A stretch of 64,000 bases of DNA from assembly GCF_020497125.1 (NCBI RefSeq), contig NC_059073.1:13475225-13539224 (forward strand). Direction: 5' to 3'. The notes under the pieces are model-generated. The model was given only the letters and a program-made list of their open reading frames with translations, searched no databases and was not told the origin of the DNA. Below are positions 33,900-46,090 of the stretch, piece by piece. The DNA is from Mauremys mutica (Eukaryota; Chordata; Testudines; Geoemydidae). The position numbers were made by a program, and so were the translations under genes. Each line of letters begins with the position of its first letter. The stretch's first letter is position 1.

Positions 33900-34880
33900 T
33901 GTCAACATCAAGTGATGTTTTTTTCAGTTAAGATATACACTTACTTCCTTAAGAGCTCGCAGTATTCTGCTCTTTTTTAAAGGTGGGATTGACAGTCTGC
34001 CTCCAAATGACCCAGCACTTCCCTTTAAGCTTTCATCAGCCAAGAAGGCTTTATGTCCAAACAGTGTGTGGAATAGAATTTTCTGATCACATCCAGAACC
34101 TCAGTGAACACCACAGTTCTAAACCCAGATGAATTTTGGCTTTCAACTTCTCAATATCCTGCTTTACTGTCATTGATGTGGGCAACATAGTCTTAATCCA
34201 AGTAATTTTCTCTGCAAAATAACCAGAAATTTGCTCTCAGTGAGGGGTAGTCAAATCAGCCCCTGTGAGAAGGAAAACTTCATTAAACAGTTTCTCTACC
34301 ATATGGAATGGTACCATCTCGAGAGGCACGCAATTATACCTCAAGACCTTAGGAAATGTTTGTCTCAATAAGTCGTCTTTGGCCCAGGATTTCTGCCATT
34401 AGCTCTTTAGCTGTCCTACACCTTGCTTCATCTCTCCCAAATCATCATTAAACCAAGGTTACTTGTGAGGATGAAACCGTGAAAGGGGAAACACTCCAGT
34501 ACCATTGATAGTGGCAGATCATCAAAATAAATTCCTCACTCCTCCAGGAGAATAGTACTACTTTTTCAAGCCATTGGAGCCAATGATTTTCCATGAGAGG
34601 AGTACTTTATCCAGCCCTCTAATTCTAACCCAAACACTAGATCCAAAACTGAGTCTGCAGCTACCTAGGACAGTCCTGTAACCCTCATGTTGGCCACAAA
34701 ATCCTGAATTGAATATGAAGAATCATCATCTTATGCCAGTGTTGAAATTACTGGGCACTGTCAGCCTTAGTGACTCCAGAGCCACAGCATTCAGGAAATT
34801 CATTGTTTCAAATTGAAGCTGCACTTTTGCCATTTGTTTATTATAGAATTCACCTCTTCCATGATCTCTGCATTAAATAA
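33900..34880 (-). mobile_element. Ancient L2/CR1-like LINE fragment (endonuclease-RT spacer)
   Basis: Translated on the - strand in broken frames it gives PWFNDDLGEMKQGVGQLKS (about 34455-34400), and farther on EQISGYFAEKITWIKTML (about 34245-34190). The W-[FY]-N-x-[DE]-L block, followed by a basic stretch and then 'FAEKI..I', is the usual spacer between endonuclease and RT in L2 and CR1-clade LINEs. It has many stops and no long frame. The clade-level call is an inference. Confidence 0.5.
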
Positions 34881-35142
34881 GACAATAATATGCAGTCTTG
34901 TGTTCCTTATGTTTAATTAAAAAGAAAAACTTTAACAATCACCAAGATGTGCCATGCCTAACCATAGTAAATGTGTGATTGTGCTGCTGTGTCCCTTGCC
35001 CTTCTGTGTCACATCCTTTCCATATTGTCTCTGAACCTCAGTCATATTTTAAAAAAACCTATAAGCTCTTTGGAGTAAGGAGTATATCTTTTGTGAAGAG
35101 CCAGCACAGATTTGGGTGGTACAAAATAATAAATAGTAGTAA

Positions 35143-36025
35143 TTGAATCATAGGACTGGAAGGGATCTTGAGAGGTCATTTAGTCCAATCCCCTGCACTC
35201 ATGGAAAGACTAAGTATTATCTAGACCATCCCTGATAGGTGTTTGTCTAACGTGTTCTTAGAAATCTCTGGAGATGGAGATTCCACAACCTCCCTAGGCA
35301 CTTTATTCCAGTGCTTAACCACCCTTACAGTTAAGGAGTTTTTCCTAATGTCCAACCTAAACCTCCCTTGCCGCAGTTTAAGGTCATTGCTGCTTCTCCT
35401 GTCCTCGGAGGTTAAGAAGAACATTTTTTCCCCTTCTCTTTCTAAGAATCTGTTATGTACTTGAAAACTGTAATCATGTCCCTTTTATCTTCTCTTCTCC
35501 AGACTAAATAAACCCTCATAGGTCATGTTTTTTAGACTTTTAATTCTTTGTTGCTCTTCTCATGACTTTCTCCAGTTTGTCCATATCTTTCCTGAAATGC
35601 GGTGCCCAGAACGGGTCACAATACTCCAGTTGAGGTCTAATGTGTGTCTCTCCCCTTCCCCTCTTTTTTGCAACAGTGTTACTCTGTTGACTCTTATTTG
35701 GCTGGGATCCACTATGATCCCCAGATCCCTTTCTGCAGTACTCCTTCCTAGGCAGTCATTTCTCATTTTGTATGTGTGCAACTGATTGTTACTTCCTAAG
35801 AGGAATACTTTGCATTTGTCCTTATTGAATTTCATCCTATTTACTTCAGACCATTTCTGAATGGTCCAGATCATTTTTAATTTTAAGTTTACCCTCCAAA
35901 GCACTTGCAGCCTCTGCCAACTTAGTATCGTCCACAAACTTTACAAGTGTACTCTCTATGCTATTATGTAAATCATTGATGAAGATATTGAACAGAACTG
36001 ATCCTCGTGCCCCCCCTTTGATATC
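35143..36025 (-). mobile_element. CR1 LINE fragment, 3' part
   Basis: The - strand frames read VNRMKFNKDKCKVFLLGSNN (35846-35787), [15 protein letters not shown], and at the 3' end RRSSNDLKLRQGRFRLDIRK and TVRVVKHWNKVPREVVESPS (35400-35250). The 3' UTR phrase 'gactaaatgacctctcaagatcccttccag' in antisense lies at 35160-35190. Frameshifts separate the blocks. Confidence 0.8.
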
Positions 36026-36882
36026 CCCTTCCTGCTTGACTGTGAATACTATTAACTATAATACTATAAACACCTTTTAAAAATAGGCCTACAGCACAAT
36101 GACCCTTTATTGGGACGATAAGTTTGAATAAGTAGCTCCTTTGATTTGTATTCAGGTTTAATAACTTTAATTTAAATAGTCTGAAATGCCAATATCATAA
36201 CAGATGTAAACATTTCCAAGTACTTGACTCCTCCAGTAGGGTTATTTATCAAGGAAAAACTTGTTTCACATTTACATTTTTATATTATGAGCTCCTATCA
36301 CAATAATGTGATTTTAGTTCCAGCGTAAAATATTTGAATGTTGTAATCTGGGTTATAAATTGCACTTTACTATGTGTATTTTGTATTAATTATCTTCTGT
36401 TTCACAGTTATAAGTACTTTTAATGTAAGCATTACTGCATAGCTCCTACTTTGCCTCCATAGTTTTACAGTTAGTATAATTGAACATCTAGACAAACTTA
36501 AGTTGCATTTAAGAAGGCCTGAGAAGATTACCAAACCCCTTCAGTGAGAAGACTGATTTTACTACCTAGAGGCCAATATGAAAAATGCAGAAATTAGCCT
36601 TTTTCAATCTTCCTTGCTGTTCGGGGACAGAGTGCATTGGTCTTCCCAACAGAGCCTTGCCACTGGATTCTCACTTGCCGCCTTTTTCCTATCTTCTGGA
36701 CTACCCTTTGTTAATATCTGATTAGGTGTTTGACTTGTTCACCTCCAGTCAGTTTTTAATTCCTTGTTCTTTCTCCATCCCCAGTATCTCCATTATTTCC
36801 TTTGTCACCCATCATAAATATTTCCCTCATTTCTCTTGTTTTATCCCTACCCATTCCCCTCACTCTCCAGCCCCTCCTTCAG

Positions 36883-37020
36883 AGCTTGTCTATATAGAGA
36901 CATATTGCATGGCCAGCCAGGGTATAAATCTACAGTGTACTAGCCTTCCACACTAACTGGTCATGTGGACCCTGTTATAATGCACTAAAAGTTCTGTGGT
37001 GCACTGTGACATACTACTGT
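36883..37020. repeat. Possible MITE fragment
   Basis: It starts 'agcttgtctatatagagaca' and contains 'ggaccctgttataatgcactaaaagttctgtggtgcac', with a short inverted pair around the end. I recognise the start as a MITE terminus like those at 54626 and 27337, but the other end is not clear. Confidence 0.35.
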
Positions 37021-37196
37021 TTGAAATAGGCTGTGGAAAGCATAAGCACTCCTTGTATCATTCCATTCAACATAGTAAAGCTTTATTTATCTGGTGTTTT
37101 AAGAAAAGTGTGCAGTTCCCTCCCTTCCCAACCACCGCTGTAATACATTAAAACACTGACTGCAACAATTGTCTTATCCTGCAAAATAATGCACGC

Positions 37197-37262
37197 ACAC
37201 CTACTGGGAATAGACATGAGCAACACATCTCGAAGAACGCCAGTTACAGAACAGGTAACTGT
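37197..37262. repeat. DIRS terminal repeat fragment
   Basis: 'ctactgggaatagacatgagcaacacatctcgaagaacgccagttac' carries the same acatct.gaagaac..ggttac word as the 7625-7672 arm. It is an isolated terminal fragment with no coding part. Confidence 0.6.
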
Positions 37263-37404
37263 CCTTACTGTCAAAATAACAGTACATAATCATGCCAGTT
37301 TCAATTATTTTGGTAATTTATTTCAAAATACTTTTCAGCAAATATGTCTGTAATAATACAGACACACAAAAAAATTCCCCAGGAGTAGAGTTAAAAGAAT
37401 CCCT

Positions 37405-37590
37405 ATGACAACCCAGTTCCTGTTTCTCCCTCCCTCTCTCCCCCCCCCCCGAGCCCAGCCGGGAGCCAGACACCCATAACCCCTCCCCCCCAGAGCCCAG
37501 CCACTGGGCCCCCCCGTCCTAGATACATGCACCACCTAGCCCCCAGAGCCCAGCAGTGCCCCCTCTCCTCCGGGCCAGATAGCCATAGGA
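37405..37590 (+). repeat. C-rich low-complexity tract
   Basis: Contains runs of 12 and 8 C, and repeated 'cccagagcccagcc' words at 37450, 37490 and 37540. Open frames on the - strand across it are due to composition. Confidence 0.6.
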
Positions 37591-37594
37591 GTAA

Positions 37595-39548
37595 ATTAGG
37601 CAGGCCAAAAAGAATTAGAAGAGCAACTAGTAAAAGAAAAAAAAAATTGCTGTTCATTTTTGTGTAAGTACGAGAAGCAGAAAACCTGCCAAACAGTGCA
37701 GCCACTGGATGATCAAGACGCTAAAGGAGCACACATAGAAGACAAGGCCATTGCGGAAAATCTAAATGAATTCTTTCCATTGGTCTTCACTGCAGAGGAT
37801 GTGAGAAATTCTCACACCTGAGCCATTCTTTTTAGATGACAAAGTCTGAGGAATGGTCCCAGATTGAGGTTTCACTAGAGGAGGGTTTGGAACAAAGTGA
37901 TAAATTTAACAGTAGTAAATCATCGGGACCAGATGGTATTCACCAAAGAGTTCTGCAGGAACTCAAATATGAAATTGCAGAACTACTAACTGTGGTATAT
38001 AACCTGTCGCTTAAATCAGCCTCTGTACTATATGACTGGTGTGTAACTAATGTAACACCGATTTTTAAAAGAGGTTCCAGAAGCGATCCTGGTAATTATA
38101 GGCCATTACTTGGCAAATTGGTTGAAGCTATAGTAAAGAACACAATTATCAGACTCGTAGATGAAGAAAACATGTTGGGGAAGAGCCAACAGAGCTTTTG
38201 TAAAGGGAAATTATACCTTACCAATCTATTCAAATTCTTTGAAGGTGACAACAAGCATGTGGACAAGGGTGATCTAGTAGATATAATGTACTTGAACTTT
38301 CAGAAAGCCTTTGACAAGGTCCCACAGCAAAGGCTTATAAGCAAAGTAGGCAGTTATGGGATAAGAGGGAAGGTCCTCTCATGGATCAGTAACTGGTTAA
38401 AAGATAGGAAACAGAGGGTTGGAATAAATGGTCAGTTTTCACAGTGGAGAGAAGAAAATAGCAGGGTCCCCTAAGGATCTGTACTGGGACCAGTGCTGTT
38501 CAACATATTCATAAATGAGCTGGAGAAGGGCATAAACAGTGAAGCGTCAAAGTTTGCAGACCATTCAAAATTACTCAAGATAGTTAAGTCCAAAGCAGAG
38601 TGTGAATAATTACTAAGGGGAATCTCACAAAACTGGGTGACTGAGCAAGAAAATGGCAGATGAAATTCAAAGTGCAAAGTAATGCACACTGGAAAACATA
38701 ATCCCAACTATACGTACAAAATGATGGGATCTAAATTAGCTGTTACCGTTCAAGAAAGAGATCTTGGAGTCATCGTAGATAGTTCTCTGAAAACATCAGC
38801 TCAGTGTGCAGCAGCAGTTAAAAAAGCTAACAGTGTTAGGAACCATTAGGAAAGGGATAGGTAAGACAGAAAATATCATAATACCAGTATATAAATCCAT
38901 GGCATGCCCGCACTTTGTATACTGCATGCAGTTCTGGTTGCCTCATCTCAAAAAAAAGTATATAAAAATTGGAAGAGGTATAGAGAAGAGCAACAAAAAT
39001 GATTAGGGGTCTGGAACAGCTTCCATACGAGGAGAGATTAAAAAGACAGGGACTATTCAGCTTGGAAAAGTGATAATATGGGGGATATGATAGAAGTTTA
39101 TAAAATCATGAATGGCGTGAAGGAAGTGTTATTTACCCCTTCACATAAAACGTGAACCAGGGTTCACGCAATGAAATTAATAGGCAGCAGGTTTAAAACA
39201 AACATAAGGAAGTACTACTTCATGCAACACACAGTCAACCTGTTGAACATGTTGCCAGGGGATGTTGTGAAGGCCAAAAGTGTAACTGGGTTCAAAAAAG
39301 AATTAGATAAGTTTATGGAGGATAGGTCCGTCAGTGGCTAGTAGCCAAGATGGTCAGGGACACAACTCCATGATCTGGGTTTCCCTAAACCTCTGACTAA
39401 TACAAGCTGAGATTGGATGACAGGGTGGATCACTCGATAAAGGGCCCTGTTCATTTGAAGCTTCTGGTACTGGCCACTCTCGGAAGACAGGACTCTGGGC
39501 TAGGTGGACAATTGGTCTGATCTACTGTGGCCATTCTTATGTTCTTAT
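37595..39548 (+). mobile_element. CR1 LINE fragment, longest in the window
   Basis: It starts at 'ggcaggccaaaaagaatta', covers most of the RT domain and the whole 3' part, and ends 'gtggccattcttatgttctta'. Coding blocks run from about 37700 to 39010. It shares its subfamily tail with 19120-20093 and 23725-24720. Confidence 0.85.
37836..38474 (+). pseudogene. CR1 reverse transcriptase, 212-residue open stretch
   Basis: Recognisable RT blocks include SSGPDGIHQRVLQELKYEIA, VTPIFKRGSRSDPGNYRPL, GKLVEAIVKNTIIRLVDEEN and YLNFQKAFDKVPQQRLISKV. The last is motif A with the catalytic Asp changed to Asn (YLNFQKAFD, where YLDF is usual). The frame stops at 38472, inside the RVPxGSVLGP block. The following motif C, at about 38550, reads FADHSKLL, so its second Asp is also lost. 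Two damaged catalytic residues plus stops make it inactive. CR1 normally encodes ORF2 with endonuclease and RT; the endonuclease is absent here. Confidence 0.85.
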
Positions 39549-39675
39549 TGTTCATCTTTGTGTTTGGGGAGATGGCAGGGATATGCTTTTATCCTTTGCC
39601 CAAATCTCCAAGATATCTTCACGGGTGTGCACTTCATACTTCACTTTTCAGTAGCTGTGGGATTCAAAATGCTCC

Positions 39676-40406
39676 TGTCATAAACAGATAGTTAAGGGTT
39701 AATGCCTCTTTTACCTGTAAAGGGTTAAGAAGTTCACCCAGCCTAGCTGACACCTGACCAGAGGAACCAATGGGGGAACAAGATGTTTCAAAAGGAAGGA
39801 GGGAAGTTTTCCTTTGTTGAGAGTTTTAGTTTCAGCCGGAGTGAAAAAGATCAAGGAACCAGCCTCTTATCAGAGTAGTAAGTTTTAGAAAGGAATAAAC
39901 AGGTTTATGTTTATTTTCTTTGTAACTTGTCTTGATACCATTAAGGGAATTATTAAATTTGGGTATTTTTTGTGTAACTAAATTTGTGCCCAGGGGAACA
40001 TCCTCTGTGTTTTGAATCTGTTGTCTGTGAGAGTAACTGGTACGCTAATCTCTCCCAGAGGGTTTTCTTTTACCTTTCTTTTCTTTAATTAAAAGCCTTT
40101 TTCTTAATACCTGATTGATTTTTCCTTGTTTTTAGATCCAAGGGGGTTGGATCTGGATCCACCAGGAGTTGGTGGGAGAAAGGAGAGGGAATGGTTAATT
40201 TCTCCTTGTTTTAAGATCCAAGGGGTTTGGATCTGTGTTCACCAGGAAATTGGTGAAGTCTCTCAAGACTACCCAAGGAAAAAAAGGTAGTACTTGGGGG
40301 ATGGTGGCAGCGATACCAGATCTAAGCTGGTAATTAAGCTTAGAAGTGTCTATGCAGGTCCCCACATCTGTACCCTAAAGTTCAGAGTGGGGAAGGAACC
40401 TCGACA
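39676..40406 (+). mobile_element. Solo LTR (731 bases) with 5-base target duplication
   Basis: It starts TGTCATAAACAG and ends CTCGACA, the TG..CA borders of an LTR. Flanks are gctcc (39671-39675) and actcc (40407-40411), a 5-base duplication with one mismatch. Inside are an 'aattaaaagcctttttctt' polyadenylation-type region (40087-40105) and two near-identical segments of 'tccttgttttnagatccaaggggnttggatct' (40124-40155 and 40203-40235). No internal coding region remains. Probably a Gypsy-type or retroviral LTR left after recombination; class not determined. Confidence 0.75.
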
Positions 40407-42099
40407 ACTCCTGTGGGTCCTGCTACTATTATGGCCACTTTATCCATTTGCAGGCCTGGTGCATTTGGAATATACTGTTTTACTGAAGAGTTCTGTGCTT
40501 GCTGACCCCTTTAGAAAATATGAGTTGGAGGGGCCTGGATTGCTGGTGACCAAACCATGCAATAGATGAAAGTGTTGGGATCTTCGGCAGAGGAGAGAGT
40601 CTTGGCTTACAATTTCAGTTGATAATGTTTTGGATTCATTGGAAAGATACTCTCAAGTGCTGCAAAAGAACACAAAACACATTTTGCAGCTCATCAAACT
40701 TTAATAGCTGAGTTTCTTCCGGCTCTAATATATACATTGGAAGTTATTGTTTACGTCATTGGTGGCTGGTGTGAGGGAGTTGTAATTGATGCTGGTGACC
40801 TTCTGGGTAGATTGAGTGATGTGTATAGTAGGCTCAGTTAATTAAAATATGTCTGTTGTACTAGAATAATGTGTGTGTATTTTGCTAACCGACAGTTGAA
40901 TACGCAGCTCATGATAATGAGAGAGATGAGCTTTATTATATATGGTTTTGGGCAAATTTGTCTTATTCTGTGTTACAGGAGCCCCCCATTTGCAAAGTTT
41001 TTGGAGAAAATCACTTGTACATTAGATTCTAACTTTAGCATTTAAAGTGCGTGACACTGTATCTGCAGGAAAATTCCACACTTGGCTATAACATTAGTAG
41101 TATCAATTTGTAGTCTTTTTGCCTCCCCTAATGCTGTTTAGCTGTTACATTAGTTTTGTTTAATGTAGGAGATGCTGCTGCTCAACTCTACAGGAGACTA
41201 TTGAGGGACTCTTTTGTAAGAATGTTGAAATGTGATGAATGTAATCGGTAGTAACTTATTTGTCATAGTGGTTTGGTGGTTACTACAAAATTAAAATAGC
41301 AGAATATATCAGACAGAACTCTTGAAAGGAGCTGTATTATGCATGTTAACAAAAATAATGTATTGCCAGCAGCAGTGATTTTAATTTATTGAAAAACTTA
41401 GTTATGGTAATTATTGTGTTTCTTACTTGATTATCAAGCCATTAAAATTAAATTTCATGACAACCCTCGTTTACGCGTAAATCACTTTGTAATTTATGGT
41501 AATAGATGTTATCTCATTACATGCCTCAAGATATCTAGTTTTGTACAGCATATCATGCATTGCCTTTGAATTTACATTCTGTGCACAGCATGTCTGGCAT
41601 TGAAGAATCTCAAACAACATAATCAGTGGAAAGATATTTATCATGGTGATGATCTCAGTAGCTCAACCCTGTCATCTGTCTTTGTGGTGCACCATAACTG
41701 AGTTATGAAAGTCTTTCATGCATATGAGATAAACAAAGATTCCACAGTCAATAGCTGCAGATGTCATAATACTTGCAGACGCTACGAATGGTTTGGTTGA
41801 TTAAATGACTGGCAATAAGGAGCTCCATACACTGTTGCTGACCAAGCGACATCTTCCTATGAAAGAATGTCTTTCCAAGTGTAAAGAATGTGAAAATCTG
41901 AATCTACTTAAACTGTTAGAGATTTCACCTTTATATGAATTGTCTGTTTCTCTCCTAAAGTTGTCATCGTACAAAGAACCACTCTTACTTTCAGAATACA
42001 AGGGGTGAAAGCTGAGATGAAGATAGAATAAAATTTATGACATGTGGGCCCCATCTGAAATGCCCTCCAGCAGCAGGCTGCAGCAAGACAGGAATACCT

Positions 42100-42690
42100 G
42101 CCTCAATTTCCCTCCTCCTTCTGCCCATGAAAGGAACATAGTCTCCCATTGTCTAATATAAAGCCCAGCTCTGGGCATAATTTATTCACATACGCCAGTG
42201 CAATACTTCCCCCAAACCTTTTAGAAAACTATTTTTCAATTTACACAATAAACATACGGCAGGTGTCTCCCACATCCCTTTCCAGGGATGATATCAGCAA
42301 GTCAGCCACCTGAAACTCAATAGCAGGACTGTGTTCTCAGTGACTTTGGCCCCTGTTTCAGGGCCCCACTTTCCAGACCTTACTGCCTAAGTGTGACTGG
42401 CCTTCCTGCTTCCAGGTCTTTGCCCTGAGGGCTTCTCCTGTTAATGTAGGGTTCCATCCTCCAGGTCTCGCAGCCTGTCACTCCTGTCCCTTTTCAGGGG
42501 ATGCACCCTGTCACAACAACCATCTTGCTCCAGGGCTTGGCTTCCCCATATCAGCGTAGATCTTACACTTTTCCTAGGGGCCTGTGTGAGCCTTCCACTT
42601 GTTGGGGTCCCCAACTTGGATCCATTTTCACCAACCATTTTCCTCCAAGCTCCTCACTGGGCAGCTCAGTTACTGCTTGCCTTCCAAACT
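42100..42690. repeat. C/T-rich stretch, possible interspersed repeat
   Basis: A C/T-rich block with a sharp compositional edge against AT-rich flanks. It is followed by 'cagtatggtcatttttatgttcttatgagg' (42692-42720), which matches the last 25 or so bases of CR1. It has no recognised coding block; the open frame on + at 42501-42767 has no family features. Confidence 0.3.
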
Positions 42691-43503
42691 CAGTATGGTC
42701 ATTTTTATGTTCTTATGAGGCATTGACGGGACTTTGTTTAGAATTCGGAGGCTTAAAACACCTATGATCCAGCAACTTTTAAAAAAATCTTTCAAAACAA
42801 CCTTAGAAATTCATTTTCACTATTTATTCTGAACAATAACACCATACTGTAGTGAGAGGAAAGAAACAGATGTCCATTCACATACAATTTTCATATGTAT
42901 CTTACAAAGACATTTGATTTTTCATTTTTAGTTAAAGGTATAAAAGCCTAAAGTTCCCCTTCACCATAAAGGGCATAAAACAAAAGTAAGTTCTCCATCT
43001 TTGGTAGGAGCACTTGTAGTATTACTTTACTCTTATATAATTTCTTTTCAGGGGTATTGATCATATGTATTGCAGTGTCTGTTCCAATCTGCTTCTAGTT
43101 TCATTCAGGAAAGAAGGTAGCACAGTGGCTTGAAATTGCAGAGCTGGCCGTAGCAATTTTGGGTGGGTATGTGAAACATTTTTGCCCTCCCTGTGCCCAA
43201 AATGGTAACTATATCTTGTCCTCTTTCTGTGCACATAGACAGCCTCAGATTTTTGGGAGGAGTTGGAGAGATGATCATTTGGATACACCAAAAGTTAAGT
43301 GACCCTTAAATAACAAGAGTATATATAGGAGAGGATCTTTTGGGGATTATTGAGGTAAACTGATTAAAAGTATATGGCTATACTTTTGGCTATGACATCC
43401 AAATTTACAATTGCAAGATTAAAAAAAAGAAAAAGGAAAAGTAAGTATAAATATTTTAGAAGACATATAAAACTTTATGCTTCAGGGCATAAGCAATCTA
43501 ATT

Positions 43504-43616
43504 CATTGTTTCTCAACCTTTTTGATACCAGGGATCGGCTTGCTTCCTTTCTAAACTGTGTTGGGGAGATCTCGGGGACTGACACCAGTCCACAGACTGG
43601 TCGTTGAGAAATACTG
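43504..43616. mobile_element. Short hAT MITE
   Basis: The 113-base element begins cattgtttctcaacc and ends gttgagaaatactg, inverted to each other. Flanks are atctaatt (43496-43503) and ttctaatt (43617-43624), an 8-base duplication with one mismatch. The interior contains 'gggatcggcttgcttcc' and 'gactgacaccagtccacagactgg'. Confidence 0.8.
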
Positions 43617-43792
43617 TTCTAATTAATGGGTTTGGGGAAAGACTTTCACTAGGGGCAGTTTTTCTTATAGATGTCTTCTGCAGGGTTTCTTTTGCCTTCT
43701 TCAGAAGGGCCTGTTGCTGGCCACTGTCAGGAGTAAGATGCTGGACTAGATGTTATGATAAATTCCTCTGTTCTCCTTATCCTTCCCACACA

Positions 43793-46090
43793 GATTCTAA
43801 GGTCGGAAGACATCACTGATCATCTAATCCAACCTGTGTAACACAGTGCATAGGACTTTCCTGAACTAATTTTTGTTTGAATTAGAACATATCTTTTAGA
43901 AAACATCTGTTCTTGATGTAAAAATTGCCAGTGATGGAGAATCCACCATCATTATTAAAACTTGCACCTCATTTCCTGTCTGAATTTGTCTGGCTTTAAC
44001 TTCCAGCCATTGGATCTTGTTATACCTTTGTCTGATAGACTGAAGATTCCATTATCAAATATTTGTTCCCCATGTAAGTGCTTATACACTGTGATTAAAT
44101 TATTCTTTAACCTTCTGTTAGTTATGATAAATAGATCGAGCTCTTTGAGTCTGTCACTATATGGCATGTTTTCTAATCCTTTAGTCATTCTTGTGGCTCT
44201 TCTCTGAACCCTCTCCAGTTTATCAACATCCTTTCTGAATAGTGGACCCCAGAAATGGACACAGTATTCCAGTAGCAATCACACCAGTACCAAATTCAGA
44301 GGTAATATATACCCTCTCTACTTCTACTCAAGATTCCCCTGTTTATGCATCCAAGATTGTATTAGCCCTTTTGGCCACAGCTTCACTTTGGGAGCTTTTG
44401 TTCAGTTGATTGTCCCCCATGAGCCTCAAATCTTTTTCAAAGTCACTGCATCCTGAGAGAGTCTTTTAAGTAATATCTTGTAAGTATGGCCTTTGTTCCT
44501 AGATGTATAGCTTTACAGTTGGGCTTATTAAAATGCATATTGTTTGCTTACGCCCAATTTACCAAGCAACCAAGATTGCTCTGTATAATTGACCTGTCCT
44601 CTTAATTATTTACGACTCTCCCAATCCTTGTGTCATTGCAAATTTGATCAGTAATGATTTTGTTTTCTTTCAGGTCATTAATAAAAATGTTAAATAGTGT
44701 ATGGCCAAGAACTGATTGGCATTAATTCTATTACCCTCTATTAATTCTTTATTAATTGACTCCTGCATCAGCTGTTCTATTACTTTCCCCATGATTGATG
44801 TCAGGCTGACAGGCCTCTAATTAACTAGGTCATCATGTTTACCCTTTTTAAATATTGGCACAAGATTAGCTTTCTTTCAGTCCTCTGGAACTTCCCCAAT
44901 GTTCCAGGATTTATTGAAAATCATCAGTAAGGATCCAGTGAGTTATTTGGTCAGCTCATTTAAAACTCTCAAATGCAAGTTATCTGGAATGGCTGATTTA
45001 AAAATGTCTAGCTTCAGTAGCTACTTGTTAACATCCACCCAAGGTACTGTTGGTATGGAAAAGTCTTATCATGTGATATGACTACATCAGGGTTTCCCCA
45101 AATATAAAACAGTAATATTTATTGAATATGTCTGCTTGTTCTTCATTATTATTGACTATTCCACTATTTCCATCCAGTAATGGACCAATACCATTATTAG
45201 GATCACTTTGTTCCTGATATAACTTTAAAATAATCCTTGTTATTATCCTTAAATCTGCTGGCTGTAGAGTTCTCCCTTTGTCCTTTTGTTTCCCTTATCA
45301 ATTTTCTGCAGTTCCTAGGTTCTGATTTATATTCATTACTATCCCCTTTCTTCCAGTTGTTACATATATATATTTTTAATTATAGCTCCCTTTACATCTT
45401 GTTTAAACCAGGTTGGCCTTTTAAGCAGTGTGGCCTTCTTTCTCAGTTGTGGGATTGTGGGTTTTTTGGCATCTAATTAATTGTTCCAAACCATTCCCAA
45501 GCATCATTCACTTTTTTCCAATTAATTTTTCTCACAAATGATGAGACTCATAATTGTTTTCAGTTTTGTGAAATTGGCCCTTTTAAAGCACCAAATGTGT
45601 ATATATAACTTGTTTGGGCTTTAATCTGTTTGCACAAAACAAATTTAATTTTCCTACTTGTACCTACACTACTACTAATTTTTTTTAGTTTTATGATCAG
45701 TTCCTGATTATCTGTGCAGACAAGGTCTAATATAGAATTCCTCTGTGTTTGATTCAAAACTTTGAGTTAGGAAATTATCTATAATATTTTGAAATTCCAG
45801 TGATATTTTAGTACTAGCTAGCAGCATGAGACCACCGGCATATGTTACTTAGATTGAAGTCTCCCATGATCACATAGTTTTTTTTCCCCCTATATATTAT
45901 AGATAGCTGCTTAAGGAGCCAGTAATCCTGTTCCCTAGTATGATTTGATGGTCTGTAACAGTCACCAACCATACCCCATCTTGTGCTTTTCTGTTAGGAC
46001 ATTTATCTGTTCTCCATCAAAACTGGAACTCAGATATTTTTCCTTCAACCCCAGGTTAGTTTACATTGGTTTTGTAAATGATTAGAAACA
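43793..46090 (-). mobile_element. CR1-clade LINE remnant
   Basis: The - strand frame at 43955-44278 reads LLEYCVHFWGPLFRKDVDKL, ERVQRRATRMTKGLENMPYS, DRLKELDLF and SNGWKLKPDKFRQEMRCKF, the CR1 C-terminal block. Farther 5' (higher coordinates) are antisense RT pieces around 44640-45080 and pre-RT or endonuclease-side pieces at 45480-45830 (RNSILDLVCTDNQELI). The frame is broken throughout, but the whole 2.3 kb follows the order expected for one LINE. Confidence 0.75.

Noticed and set aside
41801..42008. Two opposite 66-residue frames over the same bases
   Set aside because: No motif, no splice signals, and not part of TRAPPC9 as I know it.
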